From assembly GCF_900187325.1 (NCBI RefSeq), contig NZ_FZMZ01000005.1:558001-622000 (forward strand): a DNA stretch of 64,000 nt. The letters are read 5' to 3'. The position numbers were made by a program, and so were the translations under genes. Of this stretch, positions 8,659-16,963 are shown piece by piece. The first letter of the stretch is position 1; the number at the start of each line of letters is the position of its first letter. The DNA is from Virgibacillus ndiopensis (GTDB lineage: Bacteria; Bacillota; Bacilli; Bacillales; Amphibacillaceae). The notes beneath the pieces are model-generated. The model was not told the origin of the DNA. It was given only the letters and a program-made list of their open reading frames with translations, and searched no databases.

Positions 8659-9789
8659 CTATTTAGTACTACGTAATACGTGATCATATAAATCTAGGTA
8701 TTGTTTTACAATTTCTTCCGAATGAAAATTAGTTCTTGCTCGATCATATGCATATTTTGAGAAGCTATTAAGTAATTCCTCATCTTCTAAAAGCTTGATG
8801 GCATAAGAAGCAGTTTTTTCAATATCTCCTACTTCCACAATATAACCTGTTTCACCGTGCCTAATAACCTCTGGAATTCCTCCAACATTTGTCCCTATAC
8901 AAGGTACTTCGCAAGCCATAGCCTCAAGTAAGACTAAGCCGAAACTTTCCTTTTCTGATAGAAGTAATTTTAAATCTGAAATAGATAATAAATCACTCAC
9001 ATTTTTTTGTTTTCCCAAAAACAATACATGGTTTCGTAGGCCAAGATTGTCAACTAATTGGCATACAGTTGAATATTCCGGACCATCCCCTACTAACAGG
9101 AGTTTCGCTTTTACTTGTTCCTTAATTTTGTTAAAGGCATGGATGACATCCGTTACTCTCTTTACTTTACGAAAGTTTGATATATGGATAATTACTTTTT
9201 CATCCTTTTGAATACCATATTGTTGTTTAATATCAAGGATTTCTTTTTTTCGATATTCATTTTCATTAACAAAATTATATATTACCGATATTTCTTTATT
9301 TATTGTTAGCATATCCTTTGTTTGTTCGACTAAACTTTTGGAAACAGCTGTAACTGCATCAGATTGTTCAATACCATGCTTTATCATTTTTTTAAACGTA
9401 TGGTCTATTCCTAACACGGTAATATCTGTTCCATGTAATGTCGTAACTATTTTCACATCATGCTGTGCGATATCTTTGGCTAAAATGGCACAAATTGCAT
9501 GCGGCATTGCATAATGTACATGTAATATATCCAACTTCTCCCTATCAATCACCTCAGCCATTTTACTTGCTAAAGCAAGATCATACGGTGGGTATTGAAA
9601 TACGGGATAATGGTTCAACTCCACTTCATGGTAATAAATAGTAGGATAAATATGATTAAGACGAAATGGGATACTTGATGTTATAAAATGTATCTCGTGT
9701 CCCTGTTCCGCAAGTAGGATACCTAATTCTGTGGCAATAACGCCTGAACCTCCTACAGTCGGATAGCATGTAATACCAATTTTTTTCAT
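8659..9789 (-). CDS. bshA: N-acetyl-alpha-D-glucosaminyl L-malate synthase (bacillithiol step 1)
   Basis: GT4 glycosyltransferase that couples UDP-GlcNAc to L-malate, the first step of bacillithiol synthesis. The 376-aa protein begins [16 protein letters not shown], the characteristic BshA N-terminus. The C-terminal GT-B half carries the nucleotide-sugar motif [18 protein letters not shown] and NVGGIPEVI. Its ATG overlaps the mgsA stop as ATGA. In B. subtilis bshB1, the deacetylase for the next step, lies between mgsA and bshA; here it is absent, so the second step must be supplied elsewhere. The YpdA-type bacillithiol reductase gene is in the same window at 45.3 kb. Confidence 0.95.
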   Translation of the reverse strand: MKKIGITCYPTVGGSGVIATELGILLAEQGHEIHFITSSIPFRLNHIYPTIYYHEVELNHYPVFQYPPYDLALASKMAEVIDREKLDILHVHYAMPHAICAILAKDIAQHDVKIVTTLHGTDITVLGIDHTFKKMIKHGIEQSDAVTAVSKSLVEQTKDMLTINKEISVIYNFVNENEYRKKEILDIKQQYGIQKDEKVIIHISNFRKVKRVTDVIHAFNKIKEQVKAKLLLVGDGPEYSTVCQLVDNLGLRNHVLFLGKQKNVSDLLSISDLKLLLSEKESFGLVLLEAMACEVPCIGTNVGGIPEVIRHGETGYIVEVGDIEKTASYAIKLLEDEELLNSFSKYAYDRARTNFHSEEIVKQYLDLYDHVLRSTK

Positions 9790-10211
9790 TCTGACATTTC
9801 CTTCTCTTGCTTATTTTGTTTGACGACTTCTCTCCAACTAAGGTCACCGCGCTCTAATGCTCGAATAACGATTTCTGCAGCAGCTAAATTTGTTGCTAAT
9901 GGAATCAAATGAACATCACACAAGCGCATCAGTGCACTTACATCAGGTTCGTGTGGTTGTGCTGTAAGTGGATCACGAAAAAAGATTACGACATCCATTT
10001 CATTGTTTGCCACTAATGCACCGATTTGCTGATCTCCACCTATTGGACCTGATTGAAATCTGTGAACGTTTAAATCAGTCGCTTCAGTAATTAACTTTCC
10101 AGTAGTTCCAGTTGCAAACAAGTTATGTTTTTTTAAGACATGTTTATAAGCAATACTAAATCCAATAATATCCTGCTTTTTCTTGTCATGAGCAATTAAT
10201 GCAATATTCAT
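9786..10211 (-). CDS. mgsA: Methylglyoxal synthase
   Basis: Converts dihydroxyacetone phosphate to methylglyoxal and phosphate, a bypass that relieves sugar-phosphate stress. The 141-aa protein has all family motifs: LIAHDKKK at the N-terminus, the phosphate loop [19 protein letters not shown], and the catalytic aspartate in [14 protein letters not shown], then [21 protein letters not shown] precedes the ATG at 10211. It lies 11 nt after dapB and overlaps bshA by 4 nt. Methylglyoxal is detoxified with bacillithiol in Firmicutes, so co-transcription with bshA makes physiological sense. Confidence 0.97.
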   Translation of the reverse strand: MNIALIAHDKKKQDIIGFSIAYKHVLKKHNLFATGTTGKLITEATDLNVHRFQSGPIGGDQQIGALVANNEMDVVIFFRDPLTAQPHEPDVSALMRLCDVHLIPLATNLAAAEIVIRALERGDLSWREVVKQNKQEKEMSE

Positions 10212-10222
10212 CGAATCCCCAC

Positions 10223-11017
10223 CTATTCTAAAATGTTTTCAAGTCCATAAACAAGTTTGTCTAATTTCATAACTTCCTCAATTGCCAACTTTATCCCTGC
10301 CATAAATGACTCACGATTATAGGAATCATGTTTAATGGTTAGGGTTTGTCCAGAACTTCCAAAAATCACTTCTTGGTGGGCTACTAGACCAGGTAGGCGT
10401 AAACTATGTATTCTCATACCATCAGAATTTGCCCCTCTTGCACCTGCTAACGTTTCTTTTTCTGCTTCGTGTCCCTGTTCTTTGTAACTTCGTACACTAG
10501 ATATTAATTCAGCAGTTTTTATTGCGGTTCCAGATGGAGCATCCAATTTTTGATCGTGATGTTTTTCAATAATCTCCACATCAGGAAAGTATTTCGAAGC
10601 AGTCTGTGCAAATTGCATCATAAGTACAGCACCAACAGCAAAATTCGGAGCAATCAACCCACCTACTTTTTCTGATTTCGCAACTTCTGTAAGCTCTTCT
10701 ATTTGTTTAGTTGTAAATCCAGATGTCCCAACAACAGGCCTAACATGATTCTTTAATGCAGCTTTTGTATGTATATAACCTGTTTCAGGAACAGTTAAGT
10801 CAATAAAAATATCTGCATGGATTTGTTGAAAACATTCTTCAACACTCTCGTATATTGGAACGTCTAAATCAGGAAGAGACTCAACATCTCTCATTGTTTT
10901 ACCATCATTTTTACGATCGATGCATGCAACTAATTCAAATGATTCCGTACTGTTAACCAATTGAATTGCTTCAGACCCCATTTTACCTCGTGGTCCTGCT
11001 ATTATGATTCGTGTCAT
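10223..11017 (-). CDS. dapB: 4-hydroxy-tetrahydrodipicolinate reductase
   Basis: NAD(P)H-dependent reductase of the lysine/diaminopimelate pathway; the product line also supplies spore dipicolinate. The 264-aa protein starts with the dinucleotide-binding loop [17 protein letters not shown] (residues 4-20). The catalytic segment [17 protein letters not shown] is complete, with the His-His and Lys of the family signature. GGAGG lies upstream of the ATG at 11017. It follows ypjD by 21 nt, in the conserved ypjD-dapB-mgsA order. Confidence 0.97.
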   Translation of the reverse strand: MTRIIIAGPRGKMGSEAIQLVNSTESFELVACIDRKNDGKTMRDVESLPDLDVPIYESVEECFQQIHADIFIDLTVPETGYIHTKAALKNHVRPVVGTSGFTTKQIEELTEVAKSEKVGGLIAPNFAVGAVLMMQFAQTASKYFPDVEIIEKHHDQKLDAPSGTAIKTAELISSVRSYKEQGHEAEKETLAGARGANSDGMRIHSLRLPGLVAHQEVIFGSSGQTLTIKHDSYNRESFMAGIKLAIEEVMKLDKLVYGLENILE

Positions 11018-11038
11018 ATCTAGTATCCTCCTATGTTT

Positions 11039-11377
11039 CTAATCTTTTTTAGTCCAACGGTCCTTATCACGTGTTTCAATTTTATTAATTGACAATTCAA
11101 ATGCCTCGGAAAGGTCAATATCAAGGGAATTTGCAAAACAAGTCAGCACAAATAGGATGTCACCAAGCTCTTCATCTATCGATTTAATATTCTCAGTTGT
11201 CTTTTTAGGCTTCTCACCATAGTAGTGATTCACTTCACGTGCCATCTCCCCCATTTCTTCTGTTAACCTGGCCACAAGACTTAATGGGGAGAAATAACCC
11301 TCTTTAAATTGGGAAATATACATATCTACTCGTTTTTGTATCTCAACTGTGTTATAAATAGGTTTGTCGTTTGTCAT
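11039..11377 (-). CDS. ypjD: MazG-like nucleotide pyrophosphohydrolase YpjD
   Basis: Small all-alpha NTP pyrophosphatase of 112 aa. The metal-binding MazG pattern is visible as EEMGEMAREVNHYYG (EExxE) followed by DEELGDILFVLTCFAN (ExxD). It is likely a house-cleaning enzyme that hydrolyses non-canonical or excess nucleotides, but the substrate is not known. GAGGGG stands 7 nt upstream of the ATG. It is the first gene of the leftward operon toward panD, driven by the promoter at 11411-11439. Confidence 0.88.
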   Translation of the reverse strand: MTNDKPIYNTVEIQKRVDMYISQFKEGYFSPLSLVARLTEEMGEMAREVNHYYGEKPKKTTENIKSIDEELGDILFVLTCFANSLDIDLSEAFELSINKIETRDKDRWTKKD

Positions 11378-11410
11378 TATAATCCCCTCATTTTTTATTA
11401 ATCTCCTTTC

Positions 11411-11439
11411 ATGTTAGCCAAAAGGGTTGATTTTGACAA
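11411..11439 (-). promoter_or_regulatory. Sigma-A promoter for the ypjD-dapB-mgsA-bshA operon
   Basis: Minus strand TTGTCA, 17 nt, TAACAT, about 35 nt upstream of the ypjD start. The -35 has five matches to consensus, the -10 has four, and the spacing is ideal. Confidence 0.65.
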
Positions 11440-11470
11440 ATTATTTATTTTATAACAGGTAAAAATATGA

Positions 11471-11499
11471 TTGTTGAAGTAATTTAAATTGACTATAAT
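11471..11499 (+). promoter_or_regulatory. Sigma-A promoter for the YitT-family gene
   Basis: Plus strand TTGTTG, 17 nt, TATAAT (perfect -10), about 40 nt before the ATG at 11541. It diverges from the ypjD promoter, the two being about 30 nt apart. Confidence 0.65.
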
Positions 11500-11540
11500 A
11501 ATAAAAGTGTCTAATTACATAATGATAGGAGGTACATATT

Positions 11541-12416
11541 ATGCTATTTGGATTAAAAATAAAAAATATCTTTTTTATTTTGTTAGGTTCTGCAATCTTT
11601 TCCTTTGGAATTGTTCATTTTAATATGCAAAACAATCTTGGTGAAGGTGGATTTACTGGAATCACGTTATTATTTTATTTCTTATGGGAATGGGACCCTG
11701 CAATAACCAATATTATATTAAATGTCCCAGTATTTTTTGTAGGTTGGAAATTTCTTGGACGCAGTACATTTATTTATACTATTATTGGTACGTTTGCGGT
11801 ATCGGTATTTTTAAGTGTATTTCAAATTAATCCATTTGAATTAAACCTGCAAGGAGATATGACGTTGGTTGCATTATTCGCCGGTGTCTTTATCGGGGTT
11901 GGACTTGGTATTATTTTTCGTTATGGAGGAACTACTGGTGGCGTAGATATTATTGCACGACTAGTTCATAAATACGTTGGCTGGAGTATGGGAAAAACAA
12001 TGTTCTTATTTGATGCAGTAGTTATAATAACTTCCGTATTTACGAGCTTGGAGTTAGTTGAAGGTATGTACACATTATTGGCAGTTTATATTGGAGCACG
12101 TGTAATTGATTTTATTCAGGAAGGTGCATATGCAGCACGTGGTGCAACAATCATATCCAGTCACAGTGATAAAATCGCAAGCAAAATAAATATAGATATG
12201 GACCGTGGAGTTACAGTATTAGCCGGCAGAGGAAGTTTCACTGGTGAAACGCGTGATGTGCTATATTGTATTGTTGGTCGAAATGAAATTGTCCGATTGA
12301 AAAATATTATTAATGGCATTGATCCACATGCCTTTGTTGCAGTAAGTTCCGTCCATGATGTTGTTGGTGAGGGATTTACGTTAGATGAAAATAAAAATCC
12401 TTTAAACGATGATTAA
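11541..12416 (+). CDS. YitT-family membrane protein (DUF161 + DUF2179), YpjC position
   Basis: Integral membrane protein of 291 aa with about five to six hydrophobic segments in residues 8-200, including the small-residue-rich FRYGGTTGGVDIIARL typical of the family. A soluble C-terminal DUF2179 domain (about 205-285) carries the VTVLAGRGSFTGETRDVLYC pattern. The transported or bound compound is unknown. It sits where B. subtilis has ypjC, a member of the same family. AGGAGG precedes the ATG, a perfect -10 promoter lies upstream and a strong terminator follows. It is one of the few + strand genes here. Confidence 0.88.
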   Translation: MLFGLKIKNIFFILLGSAIFSFGIVHFNMQNNLGEGGFTGITLLFYFLWEWDPAITNIILNVPVFFVGWKFLGRSTFIYTIIGTFAVSVFLSVFQINPFELNLQGDMTLVALFAGVFIGVGLGIIFRYGGTTGGVDIIARLVHKYVGWSMGKTMFLFDAVVIITSVFTSLELVEGMYTLLAVYIGARVIDFIQEGAYAARGATIISSHSDKIASKINIDMDRGVTVLAGRGSFTGETRDVLYCIVGRNEIVRLKNIINGIDPHAFVAVSSVHDVVGEGFTLDENKNPLNDD

Positions 12417-12446
12417 GGGACAGGCAAGTATGAAAAAATATATAAT

Positions 12447-12480
12447 AAAAGGATGACAACTCACGTGTCATCCTTTTTTT
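12447..12480. terminator. Strong terminator shared by the YitT-family gene and the YugP-like gene
   Basis: Stem GGATGACA / TGTCATCC with flanking AAAA/TTTT, loop of 7 nt, followed by seven T on the + side and by TTTTATTATA on the minus side. It can end transcripts from both converging genes. Confidence 0.85.
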
Positions 12481-12481
12481 A

Positions 12482-13168
12482 TTAATCTTCACTTGCTACA
12501 AACATCAAAATGAATCTGATTAGTTCAGCTACTGCTACTAATGCAGCAGCTACATATGTTAATGCCGCAGCATTGAGTACCTTTTTCGTTTCGCGTTCTT
12601 CATTATTTCTTATTACTCCTGTTGAAACCAATTGAGCCATTGCGCGATTAGAGGCATCGAATTCAACTGGTAATGTAACCAACTGAAACAATACAGCAAA
12701 TGACATAAAAACAATCCCAATTAACAATAAGTTCATTGCACTAAAAATGATTCCCGCTAAAATAAGAAGAAATGAAATCTTTTCTCCAAAGCTAGCGAGA
12801 GGAAAGATTGCGTGTCTAAAACGCAAAAATGCATATGATTCTGCATCTTGTATTGCATGTCCTACCTCATGGGCAGCAATTGCAGATGATGCCATTGATT
12901 GTCCATGATAGTTACTACTTGAAAGCCTAACTACTTTTTTACGTGGGTCATAGTGATCAGAAAGCGTCCCTCTAGTTTCTTCCACCTGAACATCATATAT
13001 CCCATTATCATTTAATATTTTTCGAGCAACTTCTGCACCAGTCATATAGGAAGAAGTTGCCTTTTTTGAATACTTTTTATACGTACTTTTCACTTTTGAT
13101 TGAGCCCATATCGGGATAGCCATTAATAGGACAATATATATAATATATCCACCAAGTCCACCTAGCAT
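12482..13168 (-). CDS. YugP-like membrane zinc metallopeptidase
   Basis: Membrane-embedded putative metalloprotease (Zn_peptidase_2 family) of 228 aa. One transmembrane segment lies at residues 3-22. The zinc motif AAHEVGHAIQDAES is centred near residue 98, and three further hydrophobic segments follow (about 125-165 and 195-222). The family is predicted to act at the cytoplasmic membrane; substrates are not established. GGAGG lies upstream of the ATG. It lies convergent to the YitT-family gene and separate from the ypjA group, which has its own upstream signals. Confidence 0.88.
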   Translation of the reverse strand: MLGGLGGYIIYIVLLMAIPIWAQSKVKSTYKKYSKKATSSYMTGAEVARKILNDNGIYDVQVEETRGTLSDHYDPRKKVVRLSSSNYHGQSMASSAIAAHEVGHAIQDAESYAFLRFRHAIFPLASFGEKISFLLILAGIIFSAMNLLLIGIVFMSFAVLFQLVTLPVEFDASNRAMAQLVSTGVIRNNEERETKKVLNAAALTYVAAALVAVAELIRFILMFVASED

Positions 13169-13196
13169 TTACATTCCTCCATCGTTTAGTATAAAT

Positions 13197-13224
13197 ATAC
13201 TACCTTAAGGTCAATTTTAGTCAA
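13197..13224 (-). promoter_or_regulatory. Likely promoter of the YugP-like gene
   Basis: Minus strand TTGACT, 16 nt, TAGTAT, about 29 nt upstream of the start codon. An overlapping TTGACC (13209-13214) gives an alternative pairing with TATACT. Confidence 0.5.
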
Positions 13225-13238
13225 TAATTAAAGTCAAG

Positions 13239-13493
13239 TCAACTATTTGGATCATTATTTGCACTCTTTTTTTTATCGCCTTTATATTTTCTCCAACCAA
13301 CATACGTTAATGTAATTGCAATTAATCCACCTACAATTCCTACCGTCCAATAAAACGGTGTCATATCTTTAGATGTAGTCGAGTGTGCTGATGCAACAAT
13401 GTCCATTGCATAAACGGAACATGGAAAATAAACATAAATCCCTATGATTATTGCTACAAGCACCGAAAACAAAGATATTTTATTGCGTTTCAT
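13239..13493 (-). CDS. Very short YpjB-like secreted/membrane protein
   Basis: Protein of 84 aa with an N-terminal signal peptide (hydrophobic residues about 8-26, possible cleavage after VYA), a short external stretch and a C-terminal anchor (about 47-66) followed by a charged tail RKYKGDKKKSANN. It lies where B. subtilis carries ypjB, a much longer sporulation protein with the same layout, so I infer a YpjB relative that has lost its middle; this is not proven. The ATG at 13493 is preferred: AGGTGAT lies 6 nt before it, and the upstream in-frame GTG at 13502 is part of that ribosome site. The site is buried in a hairpin. Confidence 0.6.
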   Translation of the reverse strand: MKRNKISLFSVLVAIIIGIYVYFPCSVYAMDIVASAHSTTSKDMTPFYWTVGIVGGLIAITLTYVGWRKYKGDKKKSANNDPNS

Positions 13494-13498
13494 AGAGA

Positions 13499-13539
13499 TC
13501 ACCTCATATACATCGTTCTATCATTAATGTATGAGGTGA
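13499..13539 (-). promoter_or_regulatory. Hairpin covering the ribosome site of the YpjB-like gene
   Basis: On the minus-strand RNA TCACCTCATACAT pairs with ATGTATATGAGGTGA around a 13-nt loop (13 bp, one 2-nt bulge). The 3' arm contains the whole GAGGTGA ribosome site of the gene starting at 13493. Confidence 0.55.
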
Positions 13540-13561
13540 AATTCAATTATATAACAGGGAC

Positions 13562-14140
13562 TTACAGCTTTATTTTGAGTTTATTGTTTGTTAATACATA
13601 AGCAATCATAATGGATAAAATACTTAGCCAAAAGGTGAAATATCCAATTTCATTCATGTAGTCAGTTAGAGACCCATACATGGGCATCATTTCAAACACA
13701 TAATCAATAATATCATTGTGTAGTGTCCAAACTGCTGCAACCATTATATGCCTTAACCTTATTTTGTAAAATGGTGCATAAAGCAAACCTTGAATCGCCA
13801 TCGCACCATGTGATGCAATTAGCATATACCCCTGCCAGCTTAAAGATCCGTCAACGACAAGTGTTAGTATATTCATTAACACGGCCCATACGCCATACTT
13901 AAACAAGGTAATCATTGCAAGCGCTTCGATATAAGGAGCATTTTTTTTTAATAAGAAGAAAAAAAGTACGAATGTAAAAAACAAGCTTGCTGTGGGGCTG
14001 TCGGGTACAAATATTAGAAAGATTGCGGGTGTAATGGCCAATTGGCTCTCATACCAAATATATCCGTATATCGTTCCAAATAAATTAATAATAAATAAAA
14101 TAAGTATAAACGTTTGATTCTGTAATATGTATTTAACCAT
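13562..14140 (-). CDS. ypjA: YpjA-like membrane protein (DUF1405)
   Basis: Protein of 192 aa with about five to six transmembrane segments spread over its whole length (for example residues 8-27, 35-62, 70-95, 105-125 and 165-185) and short loops. Position next to qcrC and overall pattern match B. subtilis YpjA (DUF1405). Its function is unknown. The neighbourhood of the cytochrome bc complex suggests a membrane or respiratory role, but this is only context. AAGGGA precedes the ATG. A hairpin between qcrC and ypjA suggests partial transcriptional separation. Confidence 0.8.
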   Translation of the reverse strand: MVKYILQNQTFILILFIINLFGTIYGYIWYESQLAITPAIFLIFVPDSPTASLFFTFVLFFFLLKKNAPYIEALAMITLFKYGVWAVLMNILTLVVDGSLSWQGYMLIASHGAMAIQGLLYAPFYKIRLRHIMVAAVWTLHNDIIDYVFEMMPMYGSLTDYMNEIGYFTFWLSILSIMIAYVLTNNKLKIKL

Positions 14141-14189
14141 TTAGAAAGTCCCTTCTATATCGTTCCTGCAAAAATCTTTAAATAGATAA

Positions 14190-14224
14190 AGACACCTTCA
14201 CCAATTGAAATGGCAAAGGTGTCT
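14190..14224 (-). terminator. Hairpin after the qcr operon
   Basis: Stem AGACACCTT / AAGGTGTCT, loop about 17 nt, 11 nt downstream of the qcrC stop. The following T content is only moderate (TTATCTATTT), so readthrough into ypjA is possible. Confidence 0.65.
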
Positions 14225-14234
14225 ATTTAATATC

Positions 14235-15005
14235 CTATTTTGCTTCTTCATTAACAGAGACAATAAACTCTGCCAATTGTTTTAATTCTTTATCAGTACC
14301 CTTAAATACACCTGGTGGCATTGATCCAGTACCTTCTTGTGCAATTTTCATAATTTCATCTGCAGAACGGTCAATTCCAATCAATGAAGGTGCAGCAGCT
14401 CCACCTTGTAAGGAATCGCCATGACAAGACATACAGTTACTTTCAAAAACTTTATATCCCGGAGCTTCTTTATCAATTTCTACGGAAGCAACCGGTTTGT
14501 TTGCTTCTGCACGAGCTTCCCAATCAACATGTTCCGCTGATTCATATGTTAACCACATTACAGATGCTACAGCAAGTAACATCATACCAACAGCAATCGG
14601 GCGCTGATGTGGTCTTCTGCCTGGTCCTTTGTCTAAGAATGGTGCTAATAAAAGTCCACCAAATGCAAGTCCAGGTATTAAAAGAATACCAAATAAAATA
14701 TATGGTCCACTTGCAAATTTATATTTTAATAATTCATATAAGAACAAGAAGTACCAATCCGGTAATGGTATATAACTTGCATTAGTTGGATCTGCCATAC
14801 CCTCTAAAGGTGATGGATGTGCGATTGTAACACAAAGAAAACCAATTAGAAAGACAGCACCAACTAACCACTCTTTTAATAAGAAGTTAGGCCAAAAAGC
14901 TTCTGTTCTACCAGGATACTCAGAATAGTCTTTTGGCATATTCGGCTTTTTATCAGCGGATATACGTGAGTCGCCGACAAATTTCATTCCTTTACCCTTA
15001 TGCAC
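14235..15005 (-). CDS. qcrC: Menaquinol:cytochrome c reductase, cytochrome b/c subunit
   Basis: Fusion of a subunit IV-like cytochrome b segment with a membrane-bound c-type cytochrome in the bc complex of menaquinone respiration. The 256-aa protein has three to four hydrophobic segments (about 46-64, 85-118, 137-156) and a C-terminal cytochrome c domain with the haem motif CMSCHGDSLQGG; the Met ligand is probably in GTGSMPPGVF. The start is GTG at 15005 behind a strong AAAGGAGG. Length equals the Bacillus protein. It is the last gene of qcrABC, 18 nt after qcrB. Confidence 0.96.
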   Translation of the reverse strand: MHKGKGMKFVGDSRISADKKPNMPKDYSEYPGRTEAFWPNFLLKEWLVGAVFLIGFLCVTIAHPSPLEGMADPTNASYIPLPDWYFLFLYELLKYKFASGPYILFGILLIPGLAFGGLLLAPFLDKGPGRRPHQRPIAVGMMLLAVASVMWLTYESAEHVDWEARAEANKPVASVEIDKEAPGYKVFESNCMSCHGDSLQGGAAAPSLIGIDRSADEIMKIAQEGTGSMPPGVFKGTDKELKQLAEFIVSVNEEAK

Positions 15006-15023
15006 AGTTTTCCCCTCCTTTTA

Positions 15024-15698
15024 TTATAGTGGTCCAGAAATACCTTGTTTACGGATTAACAAAAAGTGAACAGCCATTAATCCAAACAGTGCTGCTGGTA
15101 AGAAGAATACGTGGATCGCAAAGAATCGTGTTAATGTTTGCGCTCCAACGATATGTGCATCACCGGCAAGTAGTATTTTTATTTGTTCTCCAATAAATGG
15201 TACCTGTTCAGCAATTTCCAGTCCTACCTGAGTCGCAAAGTAGGCTTTGTTATCCCATGGCAATAGGTAACCAGTAAAGCCTAGACCAAGCATACAGAAA
15301 AATAATAGTACCCCTACCATCCAGTTAAGCTCACGCGGTTTTTTATACGCGCCTTGGAAAAATACGCGCAATGTATGTAAAAATATCATTACAATAACAA
15401 CACTTGCGCCCCAGTGGTGCATGCCTCGTACAATTTGACCGTGAGCTACTTCTGTTTGCAAGTAATAAACAGATTTCCATGCATTTTCGATATCAGGAAC
15501 ATAATACATTGTTAGGAACATTCCTGATAAAATTTGTATTACTGTAACGAAAAATGTTAAGCCCCCAAAACAATATACAAAAGCAGAGAAATGATGGGCA
15601 GGATTAACATGTTCAGGTACTTCATGATCCGCTATATCGCGCCATAATGGCGTAATATCGATACGATCATCAATCCAGTCATATAATTTTTGTAGCAT
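15024..15698 (-). CDS. qcrB: Menaquinol:cytochrome c reductase, cytochrome b6 subunit
   Basis: Four-helix cytochrome b of the bc complex, 224 aa. Haem-binding histidines lie in NPAHHFSAFVYCFGG-type helix I, in the segment GMHHWGASVVIVMIFLH and in FAIHVFFLPAALFG near the C-terminus; LPWDNKAYFATQVG contributes to the quinol site. Together with QcrA and QcrC it oxidises menaquinol and pumps protons in the cytoplasmic membrane. It follows qcrA by 6 nt. In B. subtilis these genes depend partly on ResD; resE is at the right edge of this window. Confidence 0.97.
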   Translation of the reverse strand: MLQKLYDWIDDRIDITPLWRDIADHEVPEHVNPAHHFSAFVYCFGGLTFFVTVIQILSGMFLTMYYVPDIENAWKSVYYLQTEVAHGQIVRGMHHWGASVVIVMIFLHTLRVFFQGAYKKPRELNWMVGVLLFFCMLGLGFTGYLLPWDNKAYFATQVGLEIAEQVPFIGEQIKILLAGDAHIVGAQTLTRFFAIHVFFLPAALFGLMAVHFLLIRKQGISGPL

Positions 15699-15704
15699 TA
15701 ATGA

Positions 15705-16217
15705 TTACGCCTCCCCTCTTGGATGTGCTCTACCAAGGTATAACATCCCATTTTCAACTTTACTCTCATATACGTCTAGCGCTGCTGTCGGTGGTGTTCC
15801 AGGAATATTTTGTCCATCCTTATGATAGCGTCCGCCATGACATGGGCAGTAAAATTGGTCTGGATAATCTTCGCTACCTTCCCAAGAAACAACACAACCA
15901 AGGTGCTTACAAATTGGGGAAAGTGCTACAACTTCATCATTATCATTTTTATAAACCCATGCAGATTTACCAACTTTAGATTCATACCATGCATCCACTT
16001 GATCAATTTTCCAATCGACACGTTGTGGTTCTGTGGTGATATCTTCTACAGCTAAGCCAACATTTACTAAATCGCCTGCTGAAGACTCCTGCAGAACCGG
16101 ATCAACTGCCATACGTAACATAGGAACAAGCATTCCAGCTGCCATAAATCCACCTACACCTGTTAGTGTATAATTTAGAAACTGTCGACGGGATACTTGT
16201 TGCTTTTTTTCACTCAT
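15705..16217 (-). CDS. qcrA: Rieske iron-sulfur subunit of the bc complex
   Basis: Rieske 2Fe-2S protein of 170 aa. The twin-arginine-like N-terminus SRRQFLNYTLTGVGG leads into a single membrane anchor (residues about 14-33). The cluster motifs are CKHLGC near residue 113 and CPCHGGRYHKDG near residue 132, each giving one Cys and one His ligand. It is the first gene of qcrABC with its own good promoter at 16284-16312, and GGGGGG lies upstream of the ATG at 16217. Confidence 0.97.
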   Translation of the reverse strand: MSEKKQQVSRRQFLNYTLTGVGGFMAAGMLVPMLRMAVDPVLQESSAGDLVNVGLAVEDITTEPQRVDWKIDQVDAWYESKVGKSAWVYKNDNDEVVALSPICKHLGCVVSWEGSEDYPDQFYCPCHGGRYHKDGQNIPGTPPTAALDVYESKVENGMLYLGRAHPRGEA

Positions 16218-16283
16218 GATTTTCCCCCCTCTATTCGTTTATCACGGACAAATATATTTTAATCAGATTACTAGGACATTACC

Positions 16284-16312
16284 ATGATAGCGCAAAGTAT
16301 TTGTCGGGTCAA
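16284..16312 (-). promoter_or_regulatory. Sigma-A promoter of qcrABC
   Basis: Minus strand TTGACC, 17 nt, TATCAT, about 67 nt upstream of the qcrA ATG. Both hexamers have five of six consensus bases with ideal spacing. Confidence 0.75.
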
Positions 16313-16381
16313 TATTTATTCATTATTGTTACAAAAGTTTCGCAAAAACATACAACCACCGATGCAAATGATAGTTTATCC

Positions 16382-16840
16382 TTACCAGTAGGATTTTATA
16401 AACTCACCAATTTGCTCTACTTGATCATGAATAAAAGAACGCATTTCATTAGATTTTAAATCTCCAGATTGAATACCAGGTAACCATATCAACGTTCCAT
16501 CTAAGGCTTGTTCATTTTTTTTCCAAGTTGAATCAAATGTGACAAAAAATACATTCTTAAATGGTTGAGACAATGCATCACCCGCCCATGAATTGATTCG
16601 TTTCAATTCCTCTTCTTTACTTCCACTTTTTAAATAATGATAATTAGGAGTTAACATTACTCGACCTGATAATTCTTTTTCGATTTCTTTAGCAAATATA
16701 GATAGCACTTCACTCTGAAATGCATTTTTCTCTAGTTCCGAATCCTGTGATAAATGATATGGAATTAATGGAACTATAATCGTATCAACGTATTCCTTTG
16801 CCTGTATGTATTGCTGTAGATCTTCTTTAATCCATTGCAT
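16382..16840 (-). CDS. ypiF: YpiF-like protein (DUF2487)
   Basis: Soluble protein of 152 aa, predicted alpha/beta, with no catalytic motif that I can recognise. Sequence style (MQWIKEDLQQYIQAKEYVDT, then VFFVTFDSTWK) and position between ypiB and qcrA match B. subtilis YpiF, DUF2487. Function unknown. GAGG lies about 12 nt before the ATG. A terminator lies between ypiB and this gene and a promoter between it and qcrA, so it may be a monocistron. Confidence 0.82.
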   Translation of the reverse strand: MQWIKEDLQQYIQAKEYVDTIIVPLIPYHLSQDSELEKNAFQSEVLSIFAKEIEKELSGRVMLTPNYHYLKSGSKEEELKRINSWAGDALSQPFKNVFFVTFDSTWKKNEQALDGTLIWLPGIQSGDLKSNEMRSFIHDQVEQIGEFIKSYW

Positions 16841-16923
16841 GCTTTTGTCGACCTCTTTCTTTATTCTTGTTCATATTTAAAAAAATTATTAATCATAATT
16901 ATAAATACTATCTTATTTACACA

Positions 16924-16963
16924 AAAAAAATCAACCTATTGCTTAAGCAACTTAGGCTGATTT
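16924..16963 (-). terminator. Terminator overlapping the 3' end of ypiB
   Basis: Minus strand stem AAATCAGCCTA / TAGGTTGATTT (one G-U pair) around a 14-nt loop, followed by eight T in total. The stem begins inside the last ypiB codons. Confidence 0.8.

Noticed and set aside
14384-14785. 133-codon open frame on the + strand inside qcrC
   Set aside because: Antisense shadow of the well-supported qcrC gene; no ribosome site and a composition (many His, Gln, Leu) typical of reverse frames.
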